From JABDGC01 sp964449835 (GTDB lineage: Bacteria; Pseudomonadota; Gammaproteobacteria; DSM-16500), in contig CAYVBZ010000027.1 of NCBI GenBank assembly GCA_964449835.1, forward strand, positions 1 to 27,728: DNA of 27,728 nucleotides, written 5' to 3'. The position numbers were made by a program, and so were the translations under genes. The notes beneath the pieces are model-generated. The model worked only from the letters and a program-made list of their open reading frames with translations. It was not told where the DNA came from and searched no databases. The stretch's first letter is position 1. Each line of letters starts with the position of its first letter. This document shows, piece by piece, positions 8,499 through 16,259 of this stretch.

Positions 8499-8529
8499 AA
8501 AAAAAACCTTCCCGCAACGAAGTGGAAGG
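8499..8529 (-). terminator. Terminator-like hairpin in the queA leader
   Basis: On the minus strand CCTTCC, an 11-nt loop and GGAAGG are followed directly by eight T. The shape is that of a Rho-independent terminator with a short stem. It lies 43-73 nt upstream of the queA start, with no minus-strand gene before it. It may be a leader attenuator or a relic of a lost upstream gene. Confidence 0.45.
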
Positions 8530-8563
8530 AAGGGTTGGGAGGTTAAATATACTCTCCATTCCC

Positions 8564-8592
8564 TTGACGCTGACTTCAAAGCCAAATACGAT
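8564..8592 (+). promoter_or_regulatory. Sigma-70 promoter of ispB
   Basis: TTGACG (8564-8569) and TACGAT (8587-8592) are separated by exactly 17 bp. Transcription would start near 8599, giving a leader of about 30 nt before the ispB ATG. One of the best promoter matches in the window. Confidence 0.6.
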
Positions 8593-8629
8593 GCCATGAT
8601 CCTAAATTTAAGAAGATCAAATTCTCATC

Positions 8630-9598
8630 ATGGTATTAGAAGCCGCCCGTAATTTTGTCCAAGCTGAACTGACAGCGACTGATCAGTTTATTATGACCCA
8701 ACTCCAATCCGATATTCCTCTTATTAATCAAATGGTTGAATATATATTAAGCTGCGGCGGCAAGCGCATTCGGCCTTTGGTTTTACTGTTAAGTGCTAAA
8801 GCCTTTCATGACAGCAGCCAACATCCCGTCCAGCTTGCGGCGGTCATCGAATTGATCCATACAGCCACTTTGCTGCATGACGATGTGGTGGACAATTCCA
8901 CCCTGCGGCGCGGTCATAAAACAGCCAATCTGGTCTGGGGCAATGAAGCGAGTGTTTTAGTCGGCGATTTTCTTTATTCCCGTGCTTTTCAAGTCGTTGT
9001 GAACCTTCGCCGCCAAACGGTGCTCGATATCTTTGCCCAAGCCACGCATTACATGGCAGAAGGCGAGATTTTACAATTGGTCCATGCACATAATCCGGAT
9101 ACGACCGAGGCGACTTATTTTGATGTGATTCAGAGAAAAACCGCGAAGCTCTTTGAAGTGGCGGCGGAGCTTGGGGTTGCCATGTTGGAGCAAGGCCAAG
9201 AGGCAGGAAAAATAATGCGCGGCTATGGGATGGATCTTGGACTGGCTTATCAATTGATAGACGATGTTCTCGACTATAGCGGCGATCCTGAGCAGACCGG
9301 TAAAAATATGGGTAATGATCTTGCCGAGGGAAAAATGACGCTTCTTCTGATAGAAGCCCTCCGCAAAGGCAGCAAAGCGGAAACGGCTTTGCTCCGAAAA
9401 GCCATCGAAGCCGGAAAGAGCGATTCGGTCGCCTCCATCATCGAGATTATTGAATCAACCGGTGCGATTGAGTACACTGCCCAACTGGCCAAGCAGTATG
9501 CCCACAAGGCTTGTTCTGCTTTAGCCCAAATTCCCGCTTCACCGTACCGCCAGGCCTTGCATGATCTGGCTGAATTTGTGGTCCAACGGTCCCACTGA
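8630..9598 (+). CDS. ispB: Polyprenyl (octaprenyl) diphosphate synthase
   Basis: A 322-residue trans-prenyltransferase that elongates farnesyl diphosphate with isopentenyl diphosphate to make the ubiquinone side chain. First aspartate-rich motif DDVVD at residues 84-88 followed by STLRRG; second DDVLD at 211-215. GGGKRIRP-type substrate-binding residues appear as CGGKRIRPL near 42-50. The C-terminus ending AEFVVQRSH matches the E. coli IspB ending AHIAVQRDR. Chain length cannot be read from sequence alone; octaprenyl is assumed from IspB similarity. A good promoter lies just upstream, and AGAAG lies about 14 nt before the ATG. The tRNA-Pro gene starts 7 nt after the stop and is probably on the same transcript. 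Confidence 0.95.
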   Translation: MVLEAARNFVQAELTATDQFIMTQLQSDIPLINQMVEYILSCGGKRIRPLVLLLSAKAFHDSSQHPVQLAAVIELIHTATLLHDDVVDNSTLRRGHKTANLVWGNEASVLVGDFLYSRAFQVVVNLRRQTVLDIFAQATHYMAEGEILQLVHAHNPDTTEATYFDVIQRKTAKLFEVAAELGVAMLEQGQEAGKIMRGYGMDLGLAYQLIDDVLDYSGDPEQTGKNMGNDLAEGKMTLLLIEALRKGSKAETALLRKAIEAGKSDSVASIIEIIESTGAIEYTAQLAKQYAHKACSALAQIPASPYRQALHDLAEFVVQRSH

Positions 9599-9605
9599 TC
9601 AAAAA

Positions 9606-9679
9606 CGGGGTGTAGCTCAGCTTGGTAGAGCGCTGCTTTCGGGAGGCAGAGGCCGCAGGTTCGAATCCTGTCGCCCCGA
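9606..9679 (+). tRNA. tRNA-Pro (anticodon CGG)
   Basis: A 74-nt cloverleaf. The acceptor arms CGGGGTG and CGCCCCG pair with one G-T, followed by discriminator A. The D stem is GCTC/GAGC. The anticodon stem CTGCT/GGCAG encloses loop TTCGGGA, giving anticodon CGG (reads CCG). The T arm GCAGG/CCTGT encloses TTCGAAT. The 3' CCA is not encoded (TGG follows), so a CCA-adding enzyme is needed. It sits between ispB and the parB-like gene, 7 and 28 nt away. Confidence 0.96.
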
Positions 9680-9707
9680 TGGATTTAATTAAAAGGATGC
9701 CCCAGCG

Positions 9708-10502
9708 ATGTCAAAAAAACCGGAATGGCGGCAATTGCCCATCGAACAGCTTGTCCGTGGCCGTTATCAGCCGCGTCAACATTTTGATCAAACCCAATTA
9801 CAAGAACTAGCAGATTCAATCAAGACGACCGGCGGTCTTTTACAGCCGATTGTTGTGCGGCCCCTTCCGCAAGGAAAATATGAAATCATTGCAGGCGAGC
9901 GCCGTTGGCGCGCCATGCAATTGGCAGGGTTCGGGGAAATTTCCTGTTTGATTGGCCACTATAGCGATGAACAAGCGCTGCAAGCTTCCATCATTGAAAA
10001 TATCAGCCGCGCGGATTTGAATCCGATTGAAGAGGCGCAGGCCTATCAGCGTTTAGTAGATGAGTTTCATTATTCGCATGAGGAAATTGCCGCAGCCATT
10101 GGAAGGTCACGCGTTTCCGTGACAAACTCACTGCGTTTACTTAAATTGGATCCGCGTGTGAGAGAATTTTTGATTACGGGACAATTATCCGAGGGGCATG
10201 GCAAAATTCTCGCAGGTCTGCCGCTCGAACAACAATATGGCGTGGCCGAACGCTGTGTCACGCATCATTGGAGTGTGCGTAAACTGGAAGCAGAGACCAA
10301 AAAACTTCAGCCCTCACAAAATGGAGAAGCTTACAGCGATCCCAATCTTCGCTGCCTGGAAACAGCCCTGTCTGAACATATAGGCAACCGCGTTCACATT
10401 GACTGCGAAGAACGCGGCGGCGGCTATATGAAAATACGCTTTAACAATATTGACGAGTTGGAGGGACATCTGTCTCGTCTAGGCTTTCAGTTTGAGAATT
10501 AG
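9708..10502 (+). CDS. ParB/Spo0J-family partition protein without adjacent parA
   Basis: A 264-residue ParB-like CTPase/DNA-binding protein. The N-terminal domain holds GRYQPR near residues 18-23 and GERRWRA at 63-69, the conserved CTP-binding box. ENISRADLNPIEEAQAYQRL follows near 94-113, and the central helix-turn-helix YSHEEIAAAIGRSRVSVTNSL lies near 118-138. The C-terminal ~50 residues look like a dimerisation domain. ParB loads on parS and works with ParA and SMC in origin segregation. No parA, gidA/gidB or recognisable parS lies nearby, so it could be the chromosomal ParB moved from its usual operon or a second paralogue. AAGGA lies about 10 nt before the ATG. It follows the tRNA-Pro gene closely and may share its transcript. 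Confidence 0.9.
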   Translation: MSKKPEWRQLPIEQLVRGRYQPRQHFDQTQLQELADSIKTTGGLLQPIVVRPLPQGKYEIIAGERRWRAMQLAGFGEISCLIGHYSDEQALQASIIENISRADLNPIEEAQAYQRLVDEFHYSHEEIAAAIGRSRVSVTNSLRLLKLDPRVREFLITGQLSEGHGKILAGLPLEQQYGVAERCVTHHWSVRKLEAETKKLQPSQNGEAYSDPNLRCLETALSEHIGNRVHIDCEERGGGYMKIRFNNIDELEGHLSRLGFQFEN

Positions 10503-10535
10503 CGGGGTTTGGCCTTTTATCTTTAATTGCTAGTT

Positions 10536-10564
10536 TTGTCCTTTTATTCCAGATGCGCTATGAT
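10536..10564 (+). promoter_or_regulatory. Sigma-70-like promoter of murF-icd
   Basis: TTGTCC (10536-10541) and TATGAT (10559-10564) are separated by 17 bp. The predicted start near 10571 gives a leader of about 25 nt containing TAGG just before the murF ATG. Confidence 0.5.
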
Positions 10565-10595
10565 ATGGGCTTTAAAATGACCTGGATAGGCAATC

Positions 10596-11984
10596 ATGAT
10601 AAAGCTCCCTTTAGCAAAATTGGCCTCTATTTTTGCCAAGGAGATGGCGGCTTCCGATCAAGAAAAATATCAAAACCAATTTTTTCAGGGCATTAGCACC
10701 GACACGCGCACCCTCTCGCCCGGTAATTTATTTATTGCGCTGGAAGGCGAAAATTATGATGGTCATGCCTTCATCGAGGAAGCCCAAAAAAAAGGGGCGG
10801 TTGCAGCGCTTGTGAAGCGTTTTGTCGCGGCTTCTACTCTTCCGCAAATTCAGGTGGCGGACACAGTACTTGCTTATGGCGCCTTGGCGCATTATTGGCG
10901 TAAGCAATTCGCTTTGCCGATGGTGGGGCTAACGGGCAGCAATGGGAAAACAACCCTCAAAAATATGGTGACTTCAATTCTCCGGGCGGCTTGCGGCCAA
11001 AGGGAAGACGCGGTGCTCGCGACGGAAGGCAATTTCAATAATCATATTGGCGTGCCCTACATGTTGTCGCGTCTTGATGCAAGCCATCGCTATGGCGTCA
11101 TTGAAATGGGGATGAATCATTTTGGAGAAATTGCCTATCTCACGAAAATGGTTTGCCCCTCGGTTGCCATCATTACGAATGCAGCACCCGCGCATTTGCA
11201 AGGCGTTTCCGATCTTTCAGGCGTCGCGCGCGCCAAAGGGGAAATTTTTTTGGGGCTGACCCAGTCGGGTGCAGCCATCCTCAATCGTGATGATCCCTAT
11301 TATTCCTATTGGCACGATTTGATTGGGCAGCGTTTATGTCTCACCTTTGGCTTGAAGCCGCCCGCGGATGTTCATGTCATCCTGCAGGCTTCGACAGATT
11401 CAATCAAGCAGCGGATCACGATTGTCACGCCATGTGACCGTATTGACGTTGAATTGTCCCTTTTAGGCCAACATAATGTGCTGAACGCGCTGGCAGCGGC
11501 AGCTGCTTGCACCGCTTTGCACATCGATCCGCAAGCGATCAAAGAAGGTCTCGAAAACGTGGAGCCGGCGAAAGGCCGCTTACAAATGCATGCCTTTGAC
11601 CGTGATATTCGCCTGATCGATGATACTTATAACGCCAATCCCGCTTCCCTGCAGGCGGCAGTCAAAGTCCTGGCCAAATTTTCAGGCACTAAGGTTTTGA
11701 TCTTGGGCGATATGGCTGAACTCGGAGATACCACCTCCAGTTTGCATGCCAACATGGGCAAGACGATCCGTGAAGCCGGCATTCAGCAGCTTTACACCTA
11801 TGGTGATTTATCAGAGCAGATTAGCAAGAATTTTGGTGAAAATGCCTTCCATTTTCATGACCAAAACCATTTGGTCGACGCCTTAAAACAGCAGGTGCAA
11901 CCTAATTCAATCTTATTGGTAAAAGGGTCGCGCTACATGAAAATGGAAAAGGTAGTCGCGGCTTTAAAAGACGCTTTACAATAA
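10596..11984 (+). CDS. murF: UDP-MurNAc-tripeptide--D-alanyl-D-alanine ligase MurF
   Basis: MurF adds D-Ala-D-Ala to UDP-MurNAc-tripeptide in the cytoplasm, the last soluble step of peptidoglycan precursor synthesis. Motifs in the 462-residue protein: STDTRTLSPGNLFIAL near 34-49, P-loop TGSNGKTT at 113-120, NFNNHIGVPYML, EMGMNHFGEI, NAAPAHLQG, GQHNVLNALAAAAA, and DDTYNANPAS near 338. Length is normal. The gene lies outside any mur/fts cluster, paired instead with icd, which starts 15 nt after its stop. Having a complete murF implies that peptidoglycan is made. Confidence 0.96.
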   Translation: MIKLPLAKLASIFAKEMAASDQEKYQNQFFQGISTDTRTLSPGNLFIALEGENYDGHAFIEEAQKKGAVAALVKRFVAASTLPQIQVADTVLAYGALAHYWRKQFALPMVGLTGSNGKTTLKNMVTSILRAACGQREDAVLATEGNFNNHIGVPYMLSRLDASHRYGVIEMGMNHFGEIAYLTKMVCPSVAIITNAAPAHLQGVSDLSGVARAKGEIFLGLTQSGAAILNRDDPYYSYWHDLIGQRLCLTFGLKPPADVHVILQASTDSIKQRITIVTPCDRIDVELSLLGQHNVLNALAAAAACTALHIDPQAIKEGLENVEPAKGRLQMHAFDRDIRLIDDTYNANPASLQAAVKVLAKFSGTKVLILGDMAELGDTTSSLHANMGKTIREAGIQQLYTYGDLSEQISKNFGENAFHFHDQNHLVDALKQQVQPNSILLVKGSRYMKMEKVVAALKDALQ

Positions 11985-11999
11985 AACGAGAGAGCACTT

Positions 12000-13460
12000 A
12001 TGACTATTAAAACCCCTATTACTGTGGCCTATGGTGATGGCATTGGCCCAGAGATCATGAGCGCTACTTTAAAAATCCTAGAGGCCGCCGGCGCACAACT
12101 CGCGCCGGAGGTGATCGAAGTCGGCGAAAAAATCTATTTGCAAGGCAATACCACGGGTATTCCTGACTCAGCTTGGGTCTCACTCCAGCGCAGCAAAGTT
12201 TTATTAAAAGGACCGATCACGACGCCGCAGGGCGGGGGATACAAAAGTTTAAATGTCACCTTGCGCAAAACCTTGGGACTTTTTGCCAATGTGCGGCCCT
12301 GTGTTTCCTACTATCCCTATGTGCCGGCCAAATGTCCTGATATTGATTTGGTGATTGTCCGTGAAAATGAAGAAGGTACTTATACCGGCATTGAACATCG
12401 TTTGACGGAAGAGGTATTTCAGTGCATCAAGCTGGTGACGCGTCCTGGCTGCGAGCGAGTCATTCATTACGCCTTTGAATACGCCCGCAAGCATAACCGC
12501 AAGAAAGTTACTTGCATGACCAAAGACAATATCATGAAAATGACGGATGGTATTTTCCATCAGGTGTTTAATGAGCTGGCGGCGGAATATCCTGACATTG
12601 AACATGATCATTACATCATCGACATTGGCGCCGCGCGCCTGGCTTCACAGCCCGATATTTTCGATGTGATTGTCACGACCAATTTATACGGGGATATTTT
12701 GTCCGATATTGCGGCGCAAATAGCAGGTTCTGTCGGTTTAGCGGGTTCTGCCAATATCGGCAACCATGTCGCTATGTTCGAAGCTATTCACGGATCGGCG
12801 CCGGATATTGCGGGGAAGAAAATGGCGAATCCTTCCGGACTTTTGAACGCGGCCATTCAAATGCTGATTCATATCAATCAGCCGGAATGTGCGGCACAAA
12901 TCGAAAATGCCTGGTTGAAGACCTTGGAAGACGGCATTCATACGGGTGATATTTATTCGCCAGAGCGCAGCAAACAGAAAGTCAATACTGATGAGTTTGC
13001 TGCGGCTGTGATAGAGCGTCTGGGCCAAGAGCCTACGCATTTCAAACCCGTTGCCTATCGCCCGGATGTGCAGGCTAAAATCGAGTGCTATGGCGAGCGT
13101 CCTTATGCCACTGCGAAAAAAATGCTGGTCGGTGTGGACCTCTCCCTGGACAATCCAGCCCTTAGCATCGATGCGTTAGCGAAGAAACTCAGCACCTTGA
13201 AAACGGACCTGCGTTTAGTGGTGATCTCAAGCCGCGGTTTAAAAGTCTGGCCCAATAGCATGATCGATGCGCCTTATACACGGCATTGCACCTGCCGCTT
13301 TCAATCTGCTTTGGATGTGAAGGGCCTGTCCGCTGTGCGGCCTGAAGCGCTTATTGAATTAATGCAAGCCATGCATGGCTTGGGCCTTGAGGTCGTGAAA
13401 ACAGAGAATCTTTACACCTATGACGGCAAGCTGGGCTTTAGCCTGATGCAAGGCCAATAA
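12000..13460 (+). CDS. icd: Isocitrate dehydrogenase, long Rickettsia/Thermus type, probably NAD-dependent
   Basis: This 486-residue beta-decarboxylating dehydrogenase converts isocitrate to 2-oxoglutarate in the TCA cycle. The core has AYGDGIGPEIM near the N-terminus, the substrate loop SLNVTLRKTLGLFANVRP, and TTNLYGDILSDIAAQIAGS near 223-241. A C-terminal region of about 140 residues after the core is absent from E. coli Icd and is the mark of the Thermus/Rickettsia type; from memory the whole protein follows rickettsial Icd closely. The cofactor motif reads HGSAPDIAGK with Asp269-Ile270. E. coli Icd has Lys-Tyr there for NADP, while Asp-Ile is typical of NAD enzymes, so NAD use is inferred. 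An ACGAGAGAG Shine-Dalgarno-like stretch lies in the 15-nt gap after murF. Confidence 0.93.
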   Translation: MTIKTPITVAYGDGIGPEIMSATLKILEAAGAQLAPEVIEVGEKIYLQGNTTGIPDSAWVSLQRSKVLLKGPITTPQGGGYKSLNVTLRKTLGLFANVRPCVSYYPYVPAKCPDIDLVIVRENEEGTYTGIEHRLTEEVFQCIKLVTRPGCERVIHYAFEYARKHNRKKVTCMTKDNIMKMTDGIFHQVFNELAAEYPDIEHDHYIIDIGAARLASQPDIFDVIVTTNLYGDILSDIAAQIAGSVGLAGSANIGNHVAMFEAIHGSAPDIAGKKMANPSGLLNAAIQMLIHINQPECAAQIENAWLKTLEDGIHTGDIYSPERSKQKVNTDEFAAAVIERLGQEPTHFKPVAYRPDVQAKIECYGERPYATAKKMLVGVDLSLDNPALSIDALAKKLSTLKTDLRLVVISSRGLKVWPNSMIDAPYTRHCTCRFQSALDVKGLSAVRPEALIELMQAMHGLGLEVVKTENLYTYDGKLGFSLMQGQ

Positions 13461-13473
13461 CCGCGCCTTCCCC

Positions 13474-13561
13474 TTTTAAATGCGAATTATTGCTCTGGAT
13501 TGCCAGCTAAAAGCATGCGGCATGACAGAATACTTTATCCGGAATTCGCGTTTTAAATGCG
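13474..13561. repeat. Direct 11-mer pair with internal inverted 7-mer between icd and sua5
   Basis: TTTTAAATGCG occurs at 13474-13484 and again at 13551-13561, where it covers the sua5 stop codon. GCGAATT (13482-13488) and AATTCGC (13543-13549) form an inverted pair just inside. The element occupies the whole icd/sua5 convergent gap. It may be a decayed repeat or a weak bidirectional terminator; there is no T run. Confidence 0.35.
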
Positions 13562-14524
13562 CCTCCCAGCCGCTTTTCGTAAACGATCGTGAATAGCCTC
13601 CCAGCCTGGATCGTGCGGGGGTGTTTCTACCACGATTTTTTTAAATCCTTGTTTGTCCAAAGCCCGCAGGGTTTGATATAAATCCTGCGCATAACGCTGG
13701 GGTTGTTCGGCCATCACAATCCACTGGATGCCTTCTCGCTCAAATGCAGGTTTTTTCTGAGTCAAAATAACGAGCGGTAAATCATGTGGGCGGAGTGAAC
13801 TCAAAAACGAAGAGGGCCCAGTTGAAGAAACTAAATGCACTTGTGTTTCTGGCGCATAATGCAGAGGACCGCTGCCTGGAACGTGGGGAGCTTGCTCTTT
13901 TGAAAGGGAAAGTGGTTTTTGCAGCACTGTCTCAATTTCAGAAGCGCTAATCATGCCGGGACGTAAAATAATGGGCCGATCACGGCTTAAGTCTAAAATG
14001 GTGGACTCAAGTCCAACCTCACAAGGGCCTCCATCTAGAATACAGGCAACCTTGGCGCCCAGTTCTTCGCGAACAGCTTGCGCTGTGGTCGGACTGAGGT
14101 GGGTGAAACGGTTTGCGGAAGGCGCAGCGATCCCTGAGCCAAAAGCCTGCAAGAGCGCTTGGGCCATGGGATGCGCAGGGATGCGTAAGCCAATGCTGTC
14201 TTGTCCACCCGTCAGCAAATCCGAAACCCAAGGCTGTTTTTTTAAAATCAGAGTTAAAGGTCCCGGCCAGAAGGCTTCCGCTAGTGGTTTGACCGCTTGC
14301 GGCAAGACAGAAGCCCATTGCGAAAGCTGCGCAGGGCCTGCCAAGTGTACAATCAAGGGATGCGTAAAAGGCCGTTCTTTCGCGAGGAAAATTTTGCTCA
14401 GCGCCGCTGGATTTTTGGCATCGGCCCCCAAGCCATAGACTGTTTCGGTCGGTAAGGCGACGAGTTCTCCAGCCTTTAGGAAGGCCAGTGCTTCATTAAT
14501 TTGCTTTGAATTGCCGTGTTTCAT
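13553..14524 (-). CDS. sua5: L-threonylcarbamoyladenylate synthase (two-domain Sua5)
   Basis: Sua5/TsaC makes threonylcarbamoyl-AMP from threonine, bicarbonate and ATP, for t6A37 modification of ANN-decoding tRNAs. The 323-residue length indicates the two-domain Sua5 form rather than short TsaC. The YrdC domain has PTETVYGLGADA near 25-36, KERPFTHPL near 49-57, PGPLTLIL, and PSANRF near 135. The linker PGSGPLHYAPET leads into a C-terminal Sua5 domain. In other gammaproteobacteria a YrdC-family gene is often next to scpA; here it is divergent from scpA, so part of that neighbourhood persists. A plausible promoter lies upstream; the Shine-Dalgarno is weak. Confidence 0.93.
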   Translation of the reverse strand: MKHGNSKQINEALAFLKAGELVALPTETVYGLGADAKNPAALSKIFLAKERPFTHPLIVHLAGPAQLSQWASVLPQAVKPLAEAFWPGPLTLILKKQPWVSDLLTGGQDSIGLRIPAHPMAQALLQAFGSGIAAPSANRFTHLSPTTAQAVREELGAKVACILDGGPCEVGLESTILDLSRDRPIILRPGMISASEIETVLQKPLSLSKEQAPHVPGSGPLHYAPETQVHLVSSTGPSSFLSSLRPHDLPLVILTQKKPAFEREGIQWIVMAEQPQRYAQDLYQTLRALDKQGFKKIVVETPPHDPGWEAIHDRLRKAAGRRI

Positions 14525-14562
14525 GACTATTTAGCGTACAACCTGTGTTTTTTGTGTCCACA

Positions 14563-14592
14563 TTTATATCATTTTAACCGGCAGTTTTGCAA
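14563..14592 (-). promoter_or_regulatory. Candidate sua5 promoter
   Basis: On the minus strand TTGCAA (14592-14587) and TATAAA (14568-14563) are separated by 18 bp. The predicted start near 14556 leaves a leader of about 30 nt. Confidence 0.45.
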
Positions 14593-14614
14593 GGAAGGAA
14601 ACTTTAAACGCGCC

Positions 14615-14643
14615 TAGTCAAAAAAGCTATTTTTCGCTAGACT
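14615..14643 (+). promoter_or_regulatory. Weak candidate scpA promoter
   Basis: TAGTCA (14615-14620) and TAGACT (14638-14643) are 17 bp apart, each with four of six consensus bases. A perfect palindrome AGACTAGTCT overlaps the -10 box (14639-14648). The scpA ATG follows AGGGG at 5-nt spacing. Confidence 0.3.
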
Positions 14644-14665
14644 AGTCTCAATAATAGGGGCTCCC

Positions 14666-15481
14666 ATGCAACAGCTTGCTGAAATCATTCCCATTGCCAA
14701 AGTCCGCGGAGAAGCGCTTACCGTGCTTCCACAGGATTTATATATCCCGCCGGATGCCATGGAGGTGGTGTTGGAGGCTTTTGAGGGGCCTTTGGACCTT
14801 TTACTCTATCTGATCAAAAAACAAAACATTAATATTTTAGATATCCCAGTGGCCGAAGTAACCCGGCAATATGTGGAGTATGTTGATTTTATCAAAGAGT
14901 TATCTCTGGAATTGGCGGCGGAATATCTGGTGATGGCCGCGCTTTTAACTGAAATTAAATCACGCATGCTGCTGCCCAAGGTCGAGGAAAATAGTGAGGA
15001 AGATGACCCTCGCACGGAGCTGGTGCGCCGTTTGCAAATTTATGAGCAATTTAAGAAAGCAGCCGCCTCCCTCGATGAGCTGCCCCGCCAAGGGCGCGAC
15101 GTTTTTACAGTGACCGCGGATAGCTCCAATATGCCGGTTGTTAAACCCTTGCCGGTGGTCCATACGAAAGATTTAGTATTTGCCTTCATAGAAGTGCTAA
15201 AACGCGCCGAATTGGTGGCCGGCCATAAGATCCGGCGTGATGTGCTCTCGGTGCGCGACCGGATGTCGCAGATTATGGCCCGGGTGCAGGAAGCGGAGTT
15301 TGTGCCGTTTACGAACTTGTTTACGCCGGAAGAAGGGCGCCTGGGGGTCGTAGTGACCTTTTTAGCAATGTTGGAATTGTTGAAAGATAAGATCATCGAG
15401 TTTGTTCAGGCTGTGCCTTATGGCCCTATTCATGTGAAGGCGACGGTTTTTGAGCAGAGGAATTTGAATTCCGCGGAGTGA
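14666..15481 (+). CDS. scpA: Segregation and condensation protein A (kleisin)
   Basis: ScpA is the kleisin that bridges the SMC head domains and binds ScpB. Recognisable features of the 271-residue protein: FEGPLDLLLYLIKKQNINILDIPVAEVTRQY near residues 39-69, LELAAEYLVMAALLTEIKSRMLLP near 81-104, and the C-terminal winged-helix with VVVTFLAMLELLK. The first ~30 residues before the conserved region form an unusual leader; another in-frame ATG (MEVVLEAFEGPLD) exists near residue 32, but AGGGG close before 14666 favours the upstream start. The gene is separated from scpB by about 7 kb and lies on the other strand, an uncommon arrangement. It ends 4 nt from the convergent xthA stop. Confidence 0.95.
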   Translation: MQQLAEIIPIAKVRGEALTVLPQDLYIPPDAMEVVLEAFEGPLDLLLYLIKKQNINILDIPVAEVTRQYVEYVDFIKELSLELAAEYLVMAALLTEIKSRMLLPKVEENSEEDDPRTELVRRLQIYEQFKKAAASLDELPRQGRDVFTVTADSSNMPVVKPLPVVHTKDLVFAFIEVLKRAELVAGHKIRRDVLSVRDRMSQIMARVQEAEFVPFTNLFTPEEGRLGVVVTFLAMLELLKDKIIEFVQAVPYGPIHVKATVFEQRNLNSAE

Positions 15482-15485
15482 CCTC

Positions 15486-16259
15486 CTATTCGTTAAACTC
15501 CGCCACAACCGGCGCATGGTCCGAAGGCCGTTCCGCGCTCCGGGGTGCCTTGTCAATTGAACACCGGACACATTTTTTAGCAAGCACTTTGCTCGCCAAA
15601 ATAAGATCAATCCGCAAACCCATATTCCGCTTAAAAGCATTTAAGCGATAATCCCACCAGCTAAAACTTTTCTCTGGTTGCTCCTGCAGACGAAAACAAT
15701 CTTGGAGCCCAAGGGCCAATAAGGCTTGCAGTTTGGCCCGCTCTGGCCCACTAAAAAGCACCTTGCCTTCCCATCGCTCTGGATTATGCACATCACGCTG
15801 TTCCAGGGCGATGTTAAAATCCCCCAGCAAAATTAATTCAGGATGGGCCTTCAATTCTTTGCTTAGAAAATCATGCAGATGGTCGAGCCAGTCCAATTTA
15901 TAGGGATATTTATTTGAATCAACACTTTCGCCATTGGGCACATAAACATTCCAGATCCGGACTTTACCGAAACTCGCGCCTAGCACTCTCTTTTCCTCAG
16001 GATTCAAAGGAGAAATGACTTTTACTACATCTCTAAGCGAGGTTTTACTCAGCAAAGCCATTCCATTATAGGTTTTTTGACCAGTAAAAATAGCCTGATA
16101 TCCCGCATCGAGAAAGGCTTGCAGCGGAAACAAGTCATCCGTGACTTTAGTTTCCTGTAAGGCCAATACATCCGGTTGCTCTGCCTTAAGCCAAGTTAAG
16201 ACCTGCGGTAATCGGACCCGCAGCGAATTCACGTTCCAGGAGGCAATTTTGAAAGTCAT
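15486..16259 (-). CDS. xthA: Exodeoxyribonuclease III
   Basis: XthA is the Mg-dependent AP endonuclease/3'-5' exonuclease of base excision repair (EEP superfamily). In the 257-residue protein the N-terminus KIASWNVNSLR and LQETKV (Glu36) supply metal ligands. NVYVPNG precedes the catalytic tyrosine region; GDFNIA gives the Asp/Asn pair, and SDHAPV near the C-terminus supplies the catalytic histidine. The length is a little short of E. coli ExoIII (268). The ATG overlaps the glnA stop by 4 nt, so it is translationally coupled to glnA, an unusual pairing of nitrogen assimilation and repair genes. Confidence 0.94.
   Translation of the reverse strand: MTFKIASWNVNSLRVRLPQVLTWLKAEQPDVLALQETKVTDDLFPLQAFLDAGYQAIFTGQKTYNGMALLSKTSLRDVVKVISPLNPEEKRVLGASFGKVRIWNVYVPNGESVDSNKYPYKLDWLDHLHDFLSKELKAHPELILLGDFNIALEQRDVHNPERWEGKVLFSGPERAKLQALLALGLQDCFRLQEQPEKSFSWWDYRLNAFKRNMGLRIDLILASKVLAKKCVRCSIDKAPRSAERPSDHAPVVAEFNE

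Noticed and set aside
8457..8597. A 47-residue N-terminal extension of QueA
   Set aside because: It has no QueA similarity, includes the terminator-like hairpin, and the internal ATG matches the known N-terminus and family length.
9622..9810. A plus-strand frame starting inside the tRNA-Pro gene
   Set aside because: It begins within the tRNA cloverleaf and overlaps the start of the parB-like gene in another frame.
12249..12611. A 120-codon minus-strand frame opposite icd
   Set aside because: Antisense shadow of a strongly conserved gene.
13494..13506. TCTGGATTGCC as a third copy of the dispersed repeat
   Set aside because: Only about 11 bp match and no palindromic partner follows, so chance cannot be excluded.
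13953..14438. A 161-codon plus-strand frame opposite sua5
   Set aside because: It lies fully antisense to a well-supported gene; its composition is explained by the codon use of sua5.
14639..14648. AGACTAGTCT as a TrpR operator in front of scpA
   Set aside because: The palindrome contains ACTAGT but is too short, and regulation of scpA by tryptophan makes no functional sense.
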